Part shown: positions 1-10,010 of the stretch, piece after piece
How the letters are laid out: every line of letters starts with the position of its first letter
Position numbering within the stretch: the first letter of the stretch is position 1
Assembly (NCBI RefSeq): GCF_000177335.1
Contig: NZ_ADFP01000071.1
Span: 1-64,000, forward strand
Direction: 5' to 3'
Source of the DNA: Pyramidobacter piscolens W5455
GTDB taxonomy: Bacteria; Synergistota; Synergistia; Synergistales; Dethiosulfovibrionaceae
Length of the DNA: 64,000 nt
Notes under the pieces: generated by a model
Databases searched by the model: none
Told to the model about the DNA's origin: nothing
The model's input: only the letters and a program-made list of their open reading frames with translations
Position numbers and translations under genes: made by a program

Positions 1-267
1 GCGGGCGCGCAGCGCGTCGGCGACGCCGGCGGCGAGCGGGCCTTCCGGGCCGACGATGGCCAGGTCGATCTGACGATCCTCGCAGAACGCGGCCAGCGTT
101 GCGCCGTCTGTGACGCTCAGCGCATGGCACTCCGCTTTTTGGGCGATACCGGGATTGCCGGGGACGGCGTAGAGTTTCCCGCAGCGGGGCGAACGGGCGC
201 AGGCGGATACGAGCGCGTGTTCGCGGCCGCCGCCGCCGAGAACGACAATGTTGAGTCTGCTGGTCAT
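1..267 (-). CDS. purD: Phosphoribosylamine-glycine ligase, N-terminal part (PurD, partial)
   Basis: This is the first 89 codons of GAR synthetase, which ligates glycine to phosphoribosylamine in step 2 of purine synthesis in the cytoplasm. The minus-strand reading starts MTSRLNIVVLGGGGREHAL, the nucleotide-binding opening of the PurD ATP-grasp family, and later has the family-typical IDLAIVGPEGPLAAG. The gene runs off the left edge, so the ATP-grasp core is not visible. It begins 3 nt after the purH stop and is the last visible gene of the purine operon. Confidence 0.93.
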   Translation of the reverse strand, partial: MTSRLNIVVLGGGGREHALVSACARSPRCGKLYAVPGNPGIAQKAECHALSVTDGATLAAFCEDRQIDLAIVGPEGPLAAGVADALRAR

Positions 268-270
268 GGC

Positions 271-1791
271 TTAATGGCGGAAGGTGCGGTGCCCGCTGAT
301 GAACATGGACACGCCGAGTTCCCGGGCGCGCGCGGCGACCTCTTCGTCGCGGACCGAGCCGCCCGGCTGGATGACGGCGGCGATCCCGGCGGCGGCCGCT
401 TTTTCGACGCCGTCGGGGAACGGGAAGAACGCGTCCGAAGCCATCACCGCGCCCTTGGCCTTCTCGCCGGCCTGACGCGCCGCGAAATCGACGGCGAAGA
501 CGCGGCTGCAGAATCCCATGCCGATGCCGACGGCTTCGCCGTTTTTGACCATGGCGACGGCGTTGCTCTTCGACACGGCCGCGACTTTCCAGGCCAGCAC
601 GAGATCGTCCCAAAGGTCGGGACGGGGCGTGCCGATCCATTGACCTTTTTTCTGATCGGGAAGAGGGGCCAATTCGTCGCTTTGCACGAGCATGCCGCAC
701 CAGGTTGAAACCATCTGCCGGTCGAAAACGCGCCCGCCCTTCCACGTCATGACGCGCAGGTTTTTGCGCTTCTCGGTCAGGAGCTTCAGCGCCGCGTCGT
801 CGATGGAAGGACACAGCAGCACTTCGGTGAAGTGTTTGGAAATGGCTTCGGCCGTTTCGAGGTCGATGTGGCGGGTGACGCCGACGACGCCGCCGAACGC
901 CGACAACGGATCGCAGGCGAAGGCGCGGTCGTAGGCTTCCGCGACCGATTTTCCGACCGCCATGCCGCAGGGCGTGGTGTGCTTGATGACGACGGCGCCG
1001 ACGTCGCTCTGCAGCATGGCGGTGGCGCGCATGGCCGTGTCGAGGTCGAGCAGATTGTTGTAGGAGAGTTCTTTGCCGGCCAGCTGCGTCACGGGGAAGT
1101 CGGCCAGCGGCGGAAGGTAAACGCCGGCGTGCTGATGGGGATTTTCGCCGTAGCGCAGTTCCTGCTTGCGCACGAGCGGCAGCGTCACGGAATCTTCACC
1201 GCTTTCTTCGCCCATCTCGCGGCGCAGCCCGGCGCCGATGGTCGCGTCGTAGCGAGCGGTGGCGTCGAAGGCGCGAAGCGCCAGGCGGCGGCGCGTTGCG
1301 GGCGTCACGTCGCCCTCGGCCTTGAGCTCTTCGAGAACGGGCGCGTAATCGGCCGGATCGGTCATGACCGTTACGTAGCGGTAGTTCTTGGCGGCCGCGC
1401 GGATCAGCGCCACGCCGCCGATGTCGATGTTTTCGATCAGCGCGTCGAGGGCGGCGCCGGAGCGGGCCGTCTTTTCGAACGGATAAAGATTGGCCGCCAC
1501 CATGTCGATGCCGTCGATGCCATGATCTTTCATGTCCTTGACGTCGGCGGGCAGATCGCGGCGGGCCAGGATGCCGCCGAAAACAAGCGGATGAAGAGTC
1601 TTCACCCGGCCGCCGAGGATGTGAGGAAACTTGGTGACGTCGGAAACTTCGACGACGGGAACGCCCGCGTCGCGGAACATCTTCGCCGTGCCCGAGCTCG
1701 ACAAAATCTCCCAGCCCAGTCCCACGAGAGTTTGGCCGAGTTCAAGCGCTCCCGACTTGTCGGCCACAGAAATAAGCGCTCTGCGTTTCAT
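271..1791 (-). CDS. purH: Bifunctional AICAR transformylase / IMP cyclohydrolase (PurH)
   Basis: This 506-residue enzyme carries out the last two steps of IMP synthesis: formylation of AICAR with 10-formyl-THF, then ring closure to IMP. The N-terminal cyclohydrolase domain starts [19 protein letters not shown], and the transformylase part contains [15 protein letters not shown] and [14 protein letters not shown]. The frame is open further upstream, but ATG 1791 has a strong AGGAGG site about 8 nt ahead and matches the family N-terminus. It lies 11 nt after purN and 3 nt before purD. Length is normal for the family. Confidence 0.97.
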   Translation of the reverse strand: MKRRALISVADKSGALELGQTLVGLGWEILSSSGTAKMFRDAGVPVVEVSDVTKFPHILGGRVKTLHPLVFGGILARRDLPADVKDMKDHGIDGIDMVAANLYPFEKTARSGAALDALIENIDIGGVALIRAAAKNYRYVTVMTDPADYAPVLEELKAEGDVTPATRRRLALRAFDATARYDATIGAGLRREMGEESGEDSVTLPLVRKQELRYGENPHQHAGVYLPPLADFPVTQLAGKELSYNNLLDLDTAMRATAMLQSDVGAVVIKHTTPCGMAVGKSVAEAYDRAFACDPLSAFGGVVGVTRHIDLETAEAISKHFTEVLLCPSIDDAALKLLTEKRKNLRVMTWKGGRVFDRQMVSTWCGMLVQSDELAPLPDQKKGQWIGTPRPDLWDDLVLAWKVAAVSKSNAVAMVKNGEAVGIGMGFCSRVFAVDFAARQAGEKAKGAVMASDAFFPFPDGVEKAAAAGIAAVIQPGGSVRDEEVAARARELGVSMFISGHRTFRH

Positions 1792-1802
1792 GTACAGACC
1801 TC

Positions 1803-2372
1803 CTATGAAATCCGCTTGATGTAGTCTTTCAACGCCTGCCAGTAGATCTGATGCTCCACGGCGTGAATCTTGGCCGCAAAAGTCTCGATCGTGTCTCCGA
1901 CTTCGCGGGCGACTTCGCGCTGCGCCAGGATCGGGCCGTGATCCATCTTCTCGTCGACGAGGTGGACCGTGACGCCGCTGACCGGTTCGCCGCTTTTCCA
2001 AAAGTCCTCGATGCCGTGAGCGCCGGGAAACTTCGGCAGCAGCGCCGGATGGATGTTGAGGATGCGCCCTTCATGGCGGCCGACGAACTTGCCCGTCAGC
2101 AGGCGCATGAAGCCGGCCAGGACGAGCAGATCGATCCCGCGCTCCTGCCAAAGCTTTTCGAGGGCGGCTTCGCCGGCGGCGCGTCCGTCTCCATAGGGCA
2201 GCACGGCCGTGGGAATGCCGCGCTGCCGGGCGAGGCGTAGCCCCGCCGCGAAAGCGTTGTCGCTGGCCACGAAAAGCGGCTGCACGTCGGCTTTTTCCGC
2301 GGCGATGCGATCGACGATGGCCTCCATGTTCGTGCCGCGGCCGGAGACGAGAATGCCGATTTTGCAGGTCAT
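1803..2372 (-). CDS. purN: Phosphoribosylglycinamide formyltransferase (PurN)
   Basis: The 189-residue GAR transformylase uses 10-formyl-THF to formylate GAR. The phosphate-binding start MTCKIGILVSGRGTNMEAI and the catalytic region NIHPALLPKFPGAHG, with the Asn-x-His pair, are present, followed by the VSGVTVHLVDEKMDHGPI segment carrying the catalytic Asp. The start codon overlaps the purM stop by 4 nt (ATGA), indicating translational coupling. Length is usual for PurN. Confidence 0.97.
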   Translation of the reverse strand: MTCKIGILVSGRGTNMEAIVDRIAAEKADVQPLFVASDNAFAAGLRLARQRGIPTAVLPYGDGRAAGEAALEKLWQERGIDLLVLAGFMRLLTGKFVGRHEGRILNIHPALLPKFPGAHGIEDFWKSGEPVSGVTVHLVDEKMDHGPILAQREVAREVGDTIETFAAKIHAVEHQIYWQALKDYIKRIS

Positions 2373-3364
2373 GCCCTGACGACGCGCCCGACGCGGCGCG
2401 GTTTTTCGCCGAGAGATTCGAGGACCGCGACGACCCCGGCCTCGTCTTCGGGCGAGACGATGAAGACGTAGCCGATGCCGAGGTTGAACACACGGCGCAT
2501 CTCCTCTTCGGGAACGCCCTTGGAGGCGATCAGATCGAAAACGGCCGGGCGCGGCCAGTCGTAGCTCAGCTTGCAGACGCAGGGGGCGGGGATGACGCGG
2601 TTGATGTTGTCCTCGAGGCCGCTGCCGGTGATGTGCGCCATGGCCTTGACCTTGCCCGTCTTCGTCGCCGCGACGGCCTGGGGAACGTAGAGGCGCGTCG
2701 GCTTCATCAGCGTTTGTCCCAGCGTTTCGCCCGCGACGGGGCCTTCTTTGTCCAGACCGTGGGCGATCTCATCCGCCAGCGCCGAACGGACCAGCGTGTA
2801 GCCGTTGCTGTGGACGCCGGAACTGTGCAGGCCAATGATGACGTCGCCCTCTTTGACCTTGGAGCCGTCGATGATCTCCGATTCTTTGAGCGTGCCGACG
2901 GCGAAGCCTGCCAGGTCGAAACTTTCCTTGCCGTAAACGCCGGGCATTTCCGCGGTTTCGCCGCCGAGCAGCACGCAGCCGCAATACTCGCAGGCCTCGA
3001 CGACCGACGTGACCACGGCGGACATCATCTCTTCGTTCAGCGCGCCGCAGGCGATGTAATCGAGAAAGAAGAGCGGCACGGCGCCGCCGGTGACCAGATC
3101 GTTGACGTTCATGGCGACGAGGTCCTGCCCGAGACCGTCGTAAATCCCCGAGGCGCGGGCGATTTCCACTTTCGTGCCCACGCCGTCGCAGCAACCGGCG
3201 ATCAGGCGGTCCCCGTCGAGGCGCATCAGCCCGCTGAATCCGCCGATGCCGCCGACCACCCGCGGATCGGATTTGTGGCGTTTCATAATGCCCTTGATCG
3301 TTTCAACCCAATGGTCGCCGCCCTTGATGTCGACGCCGGCCTTTTCGTACGTCAGATTGCCCAT
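2369..3364 (-). CDS. purM: Phosphoribosylformylglycinamidine cyclo-ligase (PurM)
   Basis: AIR synthetase (331 residues) closes the imidazole ring of FGAM with ATP. It starts MGNLTYEKAGVDIKGGDHWV and contains the family stretches CDGVGTKVEIA, DLVAMNVNDL and GGETAEMPGVY. It is slightly shorter than many PurM proteins, with no obvious missing block. ATG 3364 follows an AGGAC-type ribosome-binding site. It is separated from purL by about 150 nt, the only sizeable gap in the operon. Confidence 0.97.
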   Translation of the reverse strand: MGNLTYEKAGVDIKGGDHWVETIKGIMKRHKSDPRVVGGIGGFSGLMRLDGDRLIAGCCDGVGTKVEIARASGIYDGLGQDLVAMNVNDLVTGGAVPLFFLDYIACGALNEEMMSAVVTSVVEACEYCGCVLLGGETAEMPGVYGKESFDLAGFAVGTLKESEIIDGSKVKEGDVIIGLHSSGVHSNGYTLVRSALADEIAHGLDKEGPVAGETLGQTLMKPTRLYVPQAVAATKTGKVKAMAHITGSGLEDNINRVIPAPCVCKLSYDWPRPAVFDLIASKGVPEEEMRRVFNLGIGYVFIVSPEDEAGVVAVLESLGEKPRRVGRVVRA

Positions 3365-3514
3365 GGTCTTCTGTCCTCCAATTAGTCAAAGCGAGATATT
3401 TCGATTGCAGACGGTTCAGCAGCGTCCGTCAGCTCAAACTTCGGCGCGGCGCGAAAAAAACGCCGCGGTCGCGCGAACCGCTGCCGGTGGAGGGACGCGG
3501 CTCGCGCTGGAATT

Positions 3515-5638
3515 TTAAAGATTTCTGAACGCCTTGTTCAGCGCCTCGACGCTGCGAAGGCATTTTCCGCCGACGGCGAGGCATGGACCGCCGACAACGC
3601 CGATCTCTTCGAGGGGCACGTCCTTCCAGCAGCGCCGGAACTCTTCGACCTTCGCGGCCGGCACGGCGTAGATCGCCGCGGTCGCTCCTTCTCCGAAAAG
3701 ATCGGCGGCGCTGTAATCCTTGTCTTTCAGATCGGCGCCGACGCCGCTCTCGATCGCTTCTTTGGCGACGGCGACGAGCAGGCCGCCGCCGATGATCGGA
3801 CGGGCGCTGTCTGCCGCCCGGGCTTTTGCCGCAGCCAGCGCGGCGGCGTTGAACGCGCGCTCGCGCTCGGGCACGAAGGGAACGGGACGTCCGGCGAAGT
3901 CGTGCGCGTAGTGGCGTTGATAGACGCTCGCCGCCAAAGTGCCTTCGTTCCAGCCGGCCAGGAAAAGGATATCGCCCTCGTTCCACCGGCCGCATTTCAT
4001 GACGGCCGGCGCCTCGACGAGGCCGACCACGCCGAGCAGCGGCGTGGGAAGGATCGCCGTGGCGGACGTTTCGTTATAGAGGCTGACGTTGCCGGAGACG
4101 ACGGGGCAGTCGAGCTCGCGGCAGGCGGACGCCATACCCTCGACGCTGTGCGAGAGCACCCAGAAGTGCTGAGGATTTTCCGGCGAAGGGAAGTTGAGGC
4201 AGTTGGTTAAACCGCCCGGAACGGCGCCGGCGACGGCAAGCGCGCGGCAGGAACGGGCCACCAGATTGGCCGCCGCCCGTTCCGGATCGAGTTCGCAGCT
4301 CCAAGGATCGGCTTCCATGCTGACGGCGCACAACCGTCCCGAGTCGGCGACGCGGAAAACGCTGACCGGCGAGCCCGGACCGACGACGGTATTCGCCTGC
4401 ACCATCGAGTCGTACTGGACGTAAATGTCTTCTTTGCAGTGCAGATTGGAATCCCCCAACAGATCGACAAGGGCCTGAGCCGGACAGGGCGCGTCGAGTT
4501 TCAGCTCTTTGTTCCAGCGGGCTTCGAGGTTCGGACGCTGCTGCGGCCAGTCGATAGTGGGGCAGTCGCTGCCGATCGTCGTGGCGGGAATGTCGGCGAC
4601 GATCTTGCCTTTCCAGTAAATGCGGTAATGGTCGCCCTCTTCGGTGCGGCCGATCTCCGTGGCGTCGAGCCCCCATTTTTCGGCGATCGCGTAAATTTCG
4701 GGCATTTTCGCGTCTTCGACGATCAGCAGCATGCGCTCCTGAGACTCCGACAGCGCGATTTCCCACGGCTCCATGCCTTCCGCCCGCAGCGGCACCTTGT
4801 CGAAGTCGATCGTCATGCCGACGCCGCTTTTGGCGGCCACTTCCGAGGAGGAAGAGAGGATCCCGGCCGCGCCCATGTCCTGCATCGACACGAACAGGCC
4901 GGCGTCGCGCATCTCCAGACAGGCTTCGGTGAGCAGCTTTTCGACGAACGGGTCGCCGATCTGGATCGAAGGGCGGCTCTCCTTGGTGTTGTCTTTCAGT
5001 TCCGTGGAGGCGAACGCCGCGCCGGCGATGCCGTCGCGCCCCGTTTTGGAGCCGAGGATGACGACGGCCTGGCCAGGCCTGGCCGTCTGCGAGCTGACGA
5101 TCTTGTCGAGGTGGACCGTGCCGATGTTCATGGCGTTGACGAGCGGATTGCCCTCGTAGGTGGAATCGTAACAGGTCTTGCCGCCGATGGTGGGCACGCC
5201 GATGCAGTTGCCGTAGCCGCCGACGCCCTTGACGACGCCGTCGTGGACCGGCGACTGCTCGGAGCCGAAGAACAGCCCGTCAAGCGAGGCGACCGGCCGA
5301 GCGCCCAGAGCGATGATGTCGCGGATGATGCCGCCCACGCCGGTCGCCGCCCCCTGATAGGGAGCGACCGCCGAGGGATGGTTGTGGCTCTCGACCTTGA
5401 AGGCGATACCGATGCCCGCGCCGCCGTCGATGACGCCAGCGTTCTCGCCGGGACCGAGGACGACGAACCTGCCCTCTTTGGGAAGCTTTTTCAGCAGCGG
5501 GCGCGTGGATTTGTAGCTGCAGTGTTCCGACCACATCACGCCCATGATGCGCAGTTCGAGTTCGTTGGGCTCGCGTCCCAGCGTTTTTTTCAGGGAAAGA
5601 TACTCGGACTCGCGGAGTCCTGCTTCTTTGTAATTCAT
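3515..5638 (-). CDS. purL: Phosphoribosylformylglycinamidine synthase subunit II (small PurL)
   Basis: The 707-residue small-type PurL forms the FGAM synthase complex with PurS and PurQ, converting FGAR, ATP and glutamine-derived ammonia to FGAM. Conserved stretches include IMGVMWSEHCSYKSTRPLL near the N-terminus, the metal/ATP site KVESHNHPSAV, and QDMGAAGILSSSSE. The start overlaps the purQ stop by 4 nt. The separate PurS and PurQ genes show this is the three-subunit arrangement of Gram-positives and many other bacteria, not the large proteobacterial PurL. Confidence 0.97.
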   Translation of the reverse strand: MNYKEAGLRESEYLSLKKTLGREPNELELRIMGVMWSEHCSYKSTRPLLKKLPKEGRFVVLGPGENAGVIDGGAGIGIAFKVESHNHPSAVAPYQGAATGVGGIIRDIIALGARPVASLDGLFFGSEQSPVHDGVVKGVGGYGNCIGVPTIGGKTCYDSTYEGNPLVNAMNIGTVHLDKIVSSQTARPGQAVVILGSKTGRDGIAGAAFASTELKDNTKESRPSIQIGDPFVEKLLTEACLEMRDAGLFVSMQDMGAAGILSSSSEVAAKSGVGMTIDFDKVPLRAEGMEPWEIALSESQERMLLIVEDAKMPEIYAIAEKWGLDATEIGRTEEGDHYRIYWKGKIVADIPATTIGSDCPTIDWPQQRPNLEARWNKELKLDAPCPAQALVDLLGDSNLHCKEDIYVQYDSMVQANTVVGPGSPVSVFRVADSGRLCAVSMEADPWSCELDPERAAANLVARSCRALAVAGAVPGGLTNCLNFPSPENPQHFWVLSHSVEGMASACRELDCPVVSGNVSLYNETSATAILPTPLLGVVGLVEAPAVMKCGRWNEGDILFLAGWNEGTLAASVYQRHYAHDFAGRPVPFVPERERAFNAAALAAAKARAADSARPIIGGGLLVAVAKEAIESGVGADLKDKDYSAADLFGEGATAAIYAVPAAKVEEFRRCWKDVPLEEIGVVGGPCLAVGGKCLRSVEALNKAFRNL

Positions 5639-6342
5639 CGGCGAAGGCCTCCTTCAAGCCAGCTTTTTACGGAAGTCCAGAATCCGGCGCCGTCGTTTCC
5701 GCCCAGCAGCAGATCGCTGTAGCGCTCGGGATGCGGCATCAGTCCCAGCACGTTGCCGCGTTCGTTGACGATGCCGGCGATATTGTTCAGCGCGCCGTTG
5801 GGATTGCTTTCCGGGGTGATATTGCCCCGCGCGTCGCAGTAGCGGAAAGCGATCCGCCCTTCGCCTTCCAGGCGCTCCAACCCTTCGGCGTCGATGTAAT
5901 AGCGTCCCTCGTTGTGGGCAATCGGGATCGTGAGCACGTCGTTCTTTTTGTATCGAAGCGTAAAAGGCAGATCGTCGCGCTCCACGCGGACGGTGACGGG
6001 CTTGCAGACGAAATGCATGCAGTCGTTGGCAAGGAGCGCGCCGGGAAGCAAACGGCTTTCGGTCAGAACCTGAAAGCCGTTGCAGATGCCGAGAACGAGC
6101 CCGCCTTTGGCGGCATGTTCCTTGACGGCGTTCATGATCGCCGAATTCGCGGCCATAGCGCCGCAGCGCAGATAATCCCCGTACGAAAAACCGCCGGGGA
6201 GAACGACCAGATCGGTACGGTCGGGAAGGGCCGTTTCCTTGTGCCAGACGGTGACGGCCGTCGCTCCTGCGACCGAAGCCGCCGCTTTTACGGCGTCCTG
6301 GTCGCAGTTGCTGCCGGGGAAGACGACAACGGCGGTTTTCAT
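5635..6342 (-). CDS. purQ: Phosphoribosylformylglycinamidine synthase, glutaminase subunit (PurQ)
   Basis: The 235-residue class I glutamine amidotransferase supplies ammonia to PurL. It begins [18 protein letters not shown] and has the nucleophile elbow VLGICNGFQ with the catalytic Cys, plus a C-terminal GLMPHPER containing the catalytic His and a nearby acid. The frame is open 22 codons upstream, but ATG 6342 gives the canonical N-terminus and a 4-nt overlap with purS. It also overlaps purL by 4 nt. Confidence 0.97.
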   Translation of the reverse strand: MKTAVVVFPGSNCDQDAVKAAASVAGATAVTVWHKETALPDRTDLVVLPGGFSYGDYLRCGAMAANSAIMNAVKEHAAKGGLVLGICNGFQVLTESRLLPGALLANDCMHFVCKPVTVRVERDDLPFTLRYKKNDVLTIPIAHNEGRYYIDAEGLERLEGEGRIAFRYCDARGNITPESNPNGALNNIAGIVNERGNVLGLMPHPERYSDLLLGGNDGAGFWTSVKSWLEGGLRR

Positions 6343-6596
6343 GCGCGGGGTGCCTCCGGCTCGATCGTGAACTCTTCGATAATGTCGTTGACGAGCAGAT
6401 CGTCGCACATCTTCTCGACCTGTGCGACGGCTTCGGCCTCGGAGGCGGCGTCGACGTCGAGATGGATGTACTTGCCGACGCGCAGATCTTTCAGGCAGCC
6501 GTACCCCATGCCTTTGAGAGACGCCGCGACCGTTTTGCCCTGAGTGTCGAGCACGCCTTCTTTGAGAAAAACAAGCAGACGGATTCCGTAAGTCAT
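6339..6596 (-). CDS. purS: Phosphoribosylformylglycinamidine synthase subunit PurS
   Basis: This 85-residue small subunit bridges PurQ and PurL in the FGAM synthase complex. The sequence MTYGIRLLVFLKEGVLDTQG followed by GYGCLKDLRVGKYIHLDV matches the PurS fold and its conserved LK-x-GVLD-x-QG. I chose ATG 6596 rather than the upstream ATG 6629 because an AGAGGT site lies 8 nt before it and it gives the family length. It is the first gene of the purine operon. Confidence 0.95.
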   Translation of the reverse strand: MTYGIRLLVFLKEGVLDTQGKTVAASLKGMGYGCLKDLRVGKYIHLDVDAASEAEAVAQVEKMCDDLLVNDIIEEFTIEPEAPRA

Positions 6597-6746
6597 CAGT
6601 TCATACCTCTTTCTGGAATTGCATTCCAAATAATTTTCTCCCCGAACGCCGGAGAACGTTTAAAAGCCGTTCCTTAAAAGTTGTTGCCGACAATACAGTT
6701 TCAGGTCCGTCCCCAAAATATCCACGGGCCCGAACGCAGAGATTGC
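6597..6746 (-). promoter_or_regulatory. 5' leader of the purine operon, with candidate PurR boxes
   Basis: About 150 nt separate the predicted transcription start from purS. I found no purine, PRPP or ZTP riboswitch core here. Two CCGAAC hexamers (plus strand 6642-6647 and 6730-6735) resemble the core of the PurBox bound by Bacillus-type PurR, and a purR gene is present at 17910. They lack the AT-rich flanks and tight inverted spacing of the Bacillus boxes, so the assignment is weak. A 6-bp hairpin (UUCUCC/GGAGAA) surrounds the first hexamer. Confidence 0.3.
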
Positions 6747-6752
6747 ACTGAC

Positions 6753-6781
6753 ATTATTCTTCATTGCGAGATAAAAGTCAA
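6753..6781 (-). promoter_or_regulatory. Sigma-70-type promoter of the purine operon
   Basis: Read on the minus strand, TTGACT (6781-6776) and AATAAT (6758-6753) are separated by exactly 17 nt. This places the start of transcription about 150 nt before purS. The divergent lepA promoter is on the other strand of the same intergenic region. Confidence 0.6.
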
Positions 6782-6970
6782 TAAACACGACGCGCGAATT
6801 TTTGTCGAAAGAGGAGCCGAATTCTCGTTTGGCGGCCGTTCGTTGCAATAAATCGAGTCGTTGTGTGCGCGTCGAAACTCTTTCTGCAAATAATAACAGA
6901 GAAAGGAGCTTTCGCGAAAATTTTTATTTTTTTTGACGGCTGGCATTTGAAAGTCTAAAATCAAAAAAAC

Positions 6971-6999
6971 TTTGTGCTGGCAGGAAAATCGTGTATACT
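6971..6999 (+). promoter_or_regulatory. Sigma-70-type promoter of lepA
   Basis: TTTGTG (6971-6976), a 17-nt spacer and TATACT (6994-6999) form a good vegetative promoter. It lies just upstream of the GTG start at 7057, so the longer open frame beginning at 6991 cannot be the true lepA start. Confidence 0.6.
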
Positions 7000-7056
7000 A
7001 GCTTGCAGATCAGAAACCGCAATTTTTGTATCACGCAAGAAAGAAGGACGATTTTT

Positions 7057-8877
7057 GTGACGGCCGATCCTCGAAAAATACGCAACTTTTCAATTATCGC
7101 TCATATCGACCACGGCAAGTCCACGATCGCTGACCGGCTGCTGGAATCGACGGGAACGATCGCCAAACGGAACATGAAGGAGCAGATCCTCGACAACATG
7201 GCGATCGAGCGGGAGCGGGGCATCACCATCAAATCCGTGCCCGTGCGCATGGATTACCGTGCCGCCGACGGGCAGACGTACGTGCTGAACCTGATCGACA
7301 CGCCGGGGCACGTCGATTTCGGCTACGAAGTGTCGCGCTCTCTGGCGGCCTGCGAAGGCGCGCTGCTTGTCGTGGATTCCACGCAGGGAGTCCAGGCGCA
7401 GACGCTGGCGAACGCTTACAAGGCGGTCGATCACGATCTGACGGTGCTCCCGGTTCTGAACAAAATCGATCTGCCCTCGGCGCGCCCGGAGGAAGTCCGC
7501 CGCGAGATCGAAGACGTGATCGGCATCGACGCTTCGGAGGCCGTGTGCTGCAGCGCCAAGGAAGGCATCGGCATCCGGGACATTTTGGAGCAGGTCGTCG
7601 CTCGCGTCCCCGCGCCGCGGGGGAGCGAAAGCGCGCCTTTGCAGGCGCTGATCTTCGACGCCGTTTACGACAACTATCGCGGCATCGTCTGCTATGTCCG
7701 CATCATGAACGGCGCCATGCGCCCGGGCGACGCGATAAGAATGATGGCGACGGGCACTTCCTATGCGGTCGAAGAGGTGGGCGTCTTTTCGCCGGGCTGG
7801 ACGCCGGTCGATGCGCTCGGGGTGGGGGAAGTCGGGTACTTTACGGCGAGCATCAAGACGCTTGACGAAGCGCGCGTCGGCGATACGGTGACGAACGTCG
7901 CCCGGCCGGCGGAAAAGGCGCTTCCCGGTTACCAGGCGGTGAAATCGGTGGTCTATTGCGGTTTTTACCCGGTGGAGCGCGACGACTTCCCGCAGCTGCG
8001 CGACGCTTTGGAAAAATTGAAGCTGAACGACGCCTCGCTGACTTACGATCCTGAGACTTCGACGGCGCTGGGATTCGGATTCCGCTGCGGCTTCCTCGGA
8101 CTGCTGCATATGGACATTTCGCGCGAGCGGCTCGAGCGCGAATTCGACGTTCATCTCGTCGCCACGGCTCCCAACGTGGTGTACCGCGTCGTCAAAAAGG
8201 ACGGCGAAGTCGTCGAAGCGCACCGCCCCGGCGATTTTCCTCCGGAGGGCGACGTTCAGGAAGTCCAGGAGCCGATGATCCGGCTGACGGTCTACACGCC
8301 CAAGGATTACGTGGGCAAGGTCATGCAGCTCTGCCAGGACAAACGCGGCGTGTATATCAACCTCGACTACATCACGCCCGAACGGGCGCGGCTTGCCTAC
8401 GATCTGCCGCTGGCCGAGTTCATCGTGGAATTCTACGACAAACTGCAGTCGCTGACGCGCGGCTATGCGTCTCTCGACTACGAGCATATCGGCTTTCGGG
8501 CGTCGAAGCTGGTCAAGGTGGACATGCTCATCAATCAGGAGCCGATCGACGCGTTTTCGTTCATCTGCCACGTCGACGACGCCTATCACCGCGGTCACGC
8601 CTCGGCCATGAAGCTGAAAACGCTGATCCCCAACCAGCTTTTCGAAGTGCCGATCCAGGCGTCGATCGGCAAAAAGGTGATCGTGCGCACCAACGTGCGC
8701 GCTCTGCGCAAAGACGTGCTCGCCAAGTGCTACGGCGGCGACATCTCGCGCAAGAACAAGCTGCTCGAAAAACAAAAGAAGGGCAAGGAACGCCTGAAGC
8801 AGATCGGCAAAGTCTCCATTCCGCCGGAAGCGTTCCTCTCGTTCCTCGACGTGAACGATGAAGAGGATGACAAATAA
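7057..8877 (+). CDS. lepA: Elongation factor 4 / LepA, ribosomal back-translocase GTPase
   Basis: This 606-residue translational GTPase acts on the ribosome. G1 is AHIDHGKST, switch I ends in RGITIK, G3 is DTPGH and G4 is NKID; the C-terminal LepA-specific part contains the conserved [17 protein letters not shown]. The start is taken as GTG 7057, with an AAGAAGGA site about 9 nt before it and the family-typical opening before [10 protein letters not shown]. The 3' end overlaps the next gene by 20 nt, so the two are probably co-transcribed. Confidence 0.96.
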   Translation: MTADPRKIRNFSIIAHIDHGKSTIADRLLESTGTIAKRNMKEQILDNMAIERERGITIKSVPVRMDYRAADGQTYVLNLIDTPGHVDFGYEVSRSLAACEGALLVVDSTQGVQAQTLANAYKAVDHDLTVLPVLNKIDLPSARPEEVRREIEDVIGIDASEAVCCSAKEGIGIRDILEQVVARVPAPRGSESAPLQALIFDAVYDNYRGIVCYVRIMNGAMRPGDAIRMMATGTSYAVEEVGVFSPGWTPVDALGVGEVGYFTASIKTLDEARVGDTVTNVARPAEKALPGYQAVKSVVYCGFYPVERDDFPQLRDALEKLKLNDASLTYDPETSTALGFGFRCGFLGLLHMDISRERLEREFDVHLVATAPNVVYRVVKKDGEVVEAHRPGDFPPEGDVQEVQEPMIRLTVYTPKDYVGKVMQLCQDKRGVYINLDYITPERARLAYDLPLAEFIVEFYDKLQSLTRGYASLDYEHIGFRASKLVKVDMLINQEPIDAFSFICHVDDAYHRGHASAMKLKTLIPNQLFEVPIQASIGKKVIVRTNVRALRKDVLAKCYGGDISRKNKLLEKQKKGKERLKQIGKVSIPPEAFLSFLDVNDEEDDK

Positions 8878-9997
8878 CCGCTGCCTCTCGCTTTACGTCC
8901 ATGCGCCTTTTTGCCGTTCCAAGTGCCCGTACTGCGCGTTTTACAGCTTTGCGCCGCGAAGCGGGCAGATGGAGCGGTGGCTGGCGTGTCTTGCCGCGGA
9001 ACTGGAAACGATAAAGAGCGGGCTTGGCGAAGGAGAAAGTTTTTCTACGGTCTATATCGGCGGCGGCACGCCGTCGTATCTTCCCTTGGCTCTCTGGCGC
9101 AAACTGCTCGGCGCGCTGGGCAAGGTGCCGCGGGAGCCCGCCTGCGAGTTTACGGTCGAAGCCAATCCCGAGAGCGTCGACGAGGAAAAACTGGCGCTCT
9201 GGAAAGATTTTGGCGTCACTCGCGTCAGCGTGGGCGTACAATCCCTCGACGATCGGGAACTGAAAACGATGGCCCGACCGCACGACAGCGCGCAGGCGCT
9301 GAGGATTCTCGAACTCTGCATGAAAAAGGGTTTTCGCGTCAGCGCCGATCTGATCTTCGGCCTGCCGCGCCAGACGCTGAGGCGCTGGCACGAAAGCATG
9401 TCGAAGCTCGTCGCCGAAGGCGTGACGCATCTGTCCGTCTACCAGCTCATGATCGAAGACGGCAGTTTCTGGGGGCGCTGTCGGCCGTCGGGACTGCCGG
9501 ACGGTTATCCGATGTACCGTTGGGCGCAGTATTATCTGCCGCGCCAAGGATTGAAACAATATGAAATCGCCAGTTTTGCGGTCCCGGGATTTGAAAGCCG
9601 GCACAATCGAGCCTATTGGAAGCGCAGCGACGTATATGCCGCCGGGCCTGCCGCCTGGGGCTTCCTGGGCGGCGTCCGCTTCGCCAACTGCCGCAGCCTG
9701 GCACGGTGGGCGGAGCGGATCGAGAACGGACAAAGTCCCGTGGAATTTCGCGAGAAACTTTCCGCGGCGCAGGAAGCTTCGGAAGCGGCGATACTGGCGC
9801 TGCGCACGAGCGAAGGCATCCATTTCGAGGAGTTTGCCGCGCGCTATGGCAAAAGGTGGCTCGACGCGATAACGAAGCGCCTGCGCGCCCTGCCGGAGGC
9901 GGATTTTGTCTGGAGCGGGAACGGCGTGGCCCTTTCGCCGCGGGGAATGCGCGTCGGCAATTCGATCTGGACGGAACTGATGGATTTGGAGCGGTAA
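8858..9997 (+). CDS. hemW: HemW-like radical SAM protein (heme chaperone / HemN family)
   Basis: The 379-residue protein has the radical SAM cluster motif CRSKCPYC near residue 19, followed by [18 protein letters not shown] and the HemW-family [10 protein letters not shown]. HemW, often mis-annotated as oxygen-independent coproporphyrinogen oxidase, delivers heme; the true HemN has extra cysteines not seen here. The gene starts inside the 3' end of lepA; lepA-hemW adjacency is common. ATG 8867 is an alternative start. No other heme gene is nearby. Confidence 0.88.
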   Translation: MKRMTNNRCLSLYVHAPFCRSKCPYCAFYSFAPRSGQMERWLACLAAELETIKSGLGEGESFSTVYIGGGTPSYLPLALWRKLLGALGKVPREPACEFTVEANPESVDEEKLALWKDFGVTRVSVGVQSLDDRELKTMARPHDSAQALRILELCMKKGFRVSADLIFGLPRQTLRRWHESMSKLVAEGVTHLSVYQLMIEDGSFWGRCRPSGLPDGYPMYRWAQYYLPRQGLKQYEIASFAVPGFESRHNRAYWKRSDVYAAGPAAWGFLGGVRFANCRSLARWAERIENGQSPVEFREKLSAAQEASEAAILALRTSEGIHFEEFAARYGKRWLDAITKRLRALPEADFVWSGNGVALSPRGMRVGNSIWTELMDLER

Positions 9998-10010
9998 AGA
10001 GGCCATGGGA

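Noticed and set aside
271-2001. 576-codon version of purH
   Set aside because: The first 70 codons lie inside purN in another frame and are Arg-rich; the true start at 1791 has AGGAGG and the conserved N-terminus.
6597-6990. Purine, PRPP or ZTP riboswitch upstream of the purine operon
   Set aside because: None of the conserved cores of these classes could be found on the minus strand; only a small hairpin is present.
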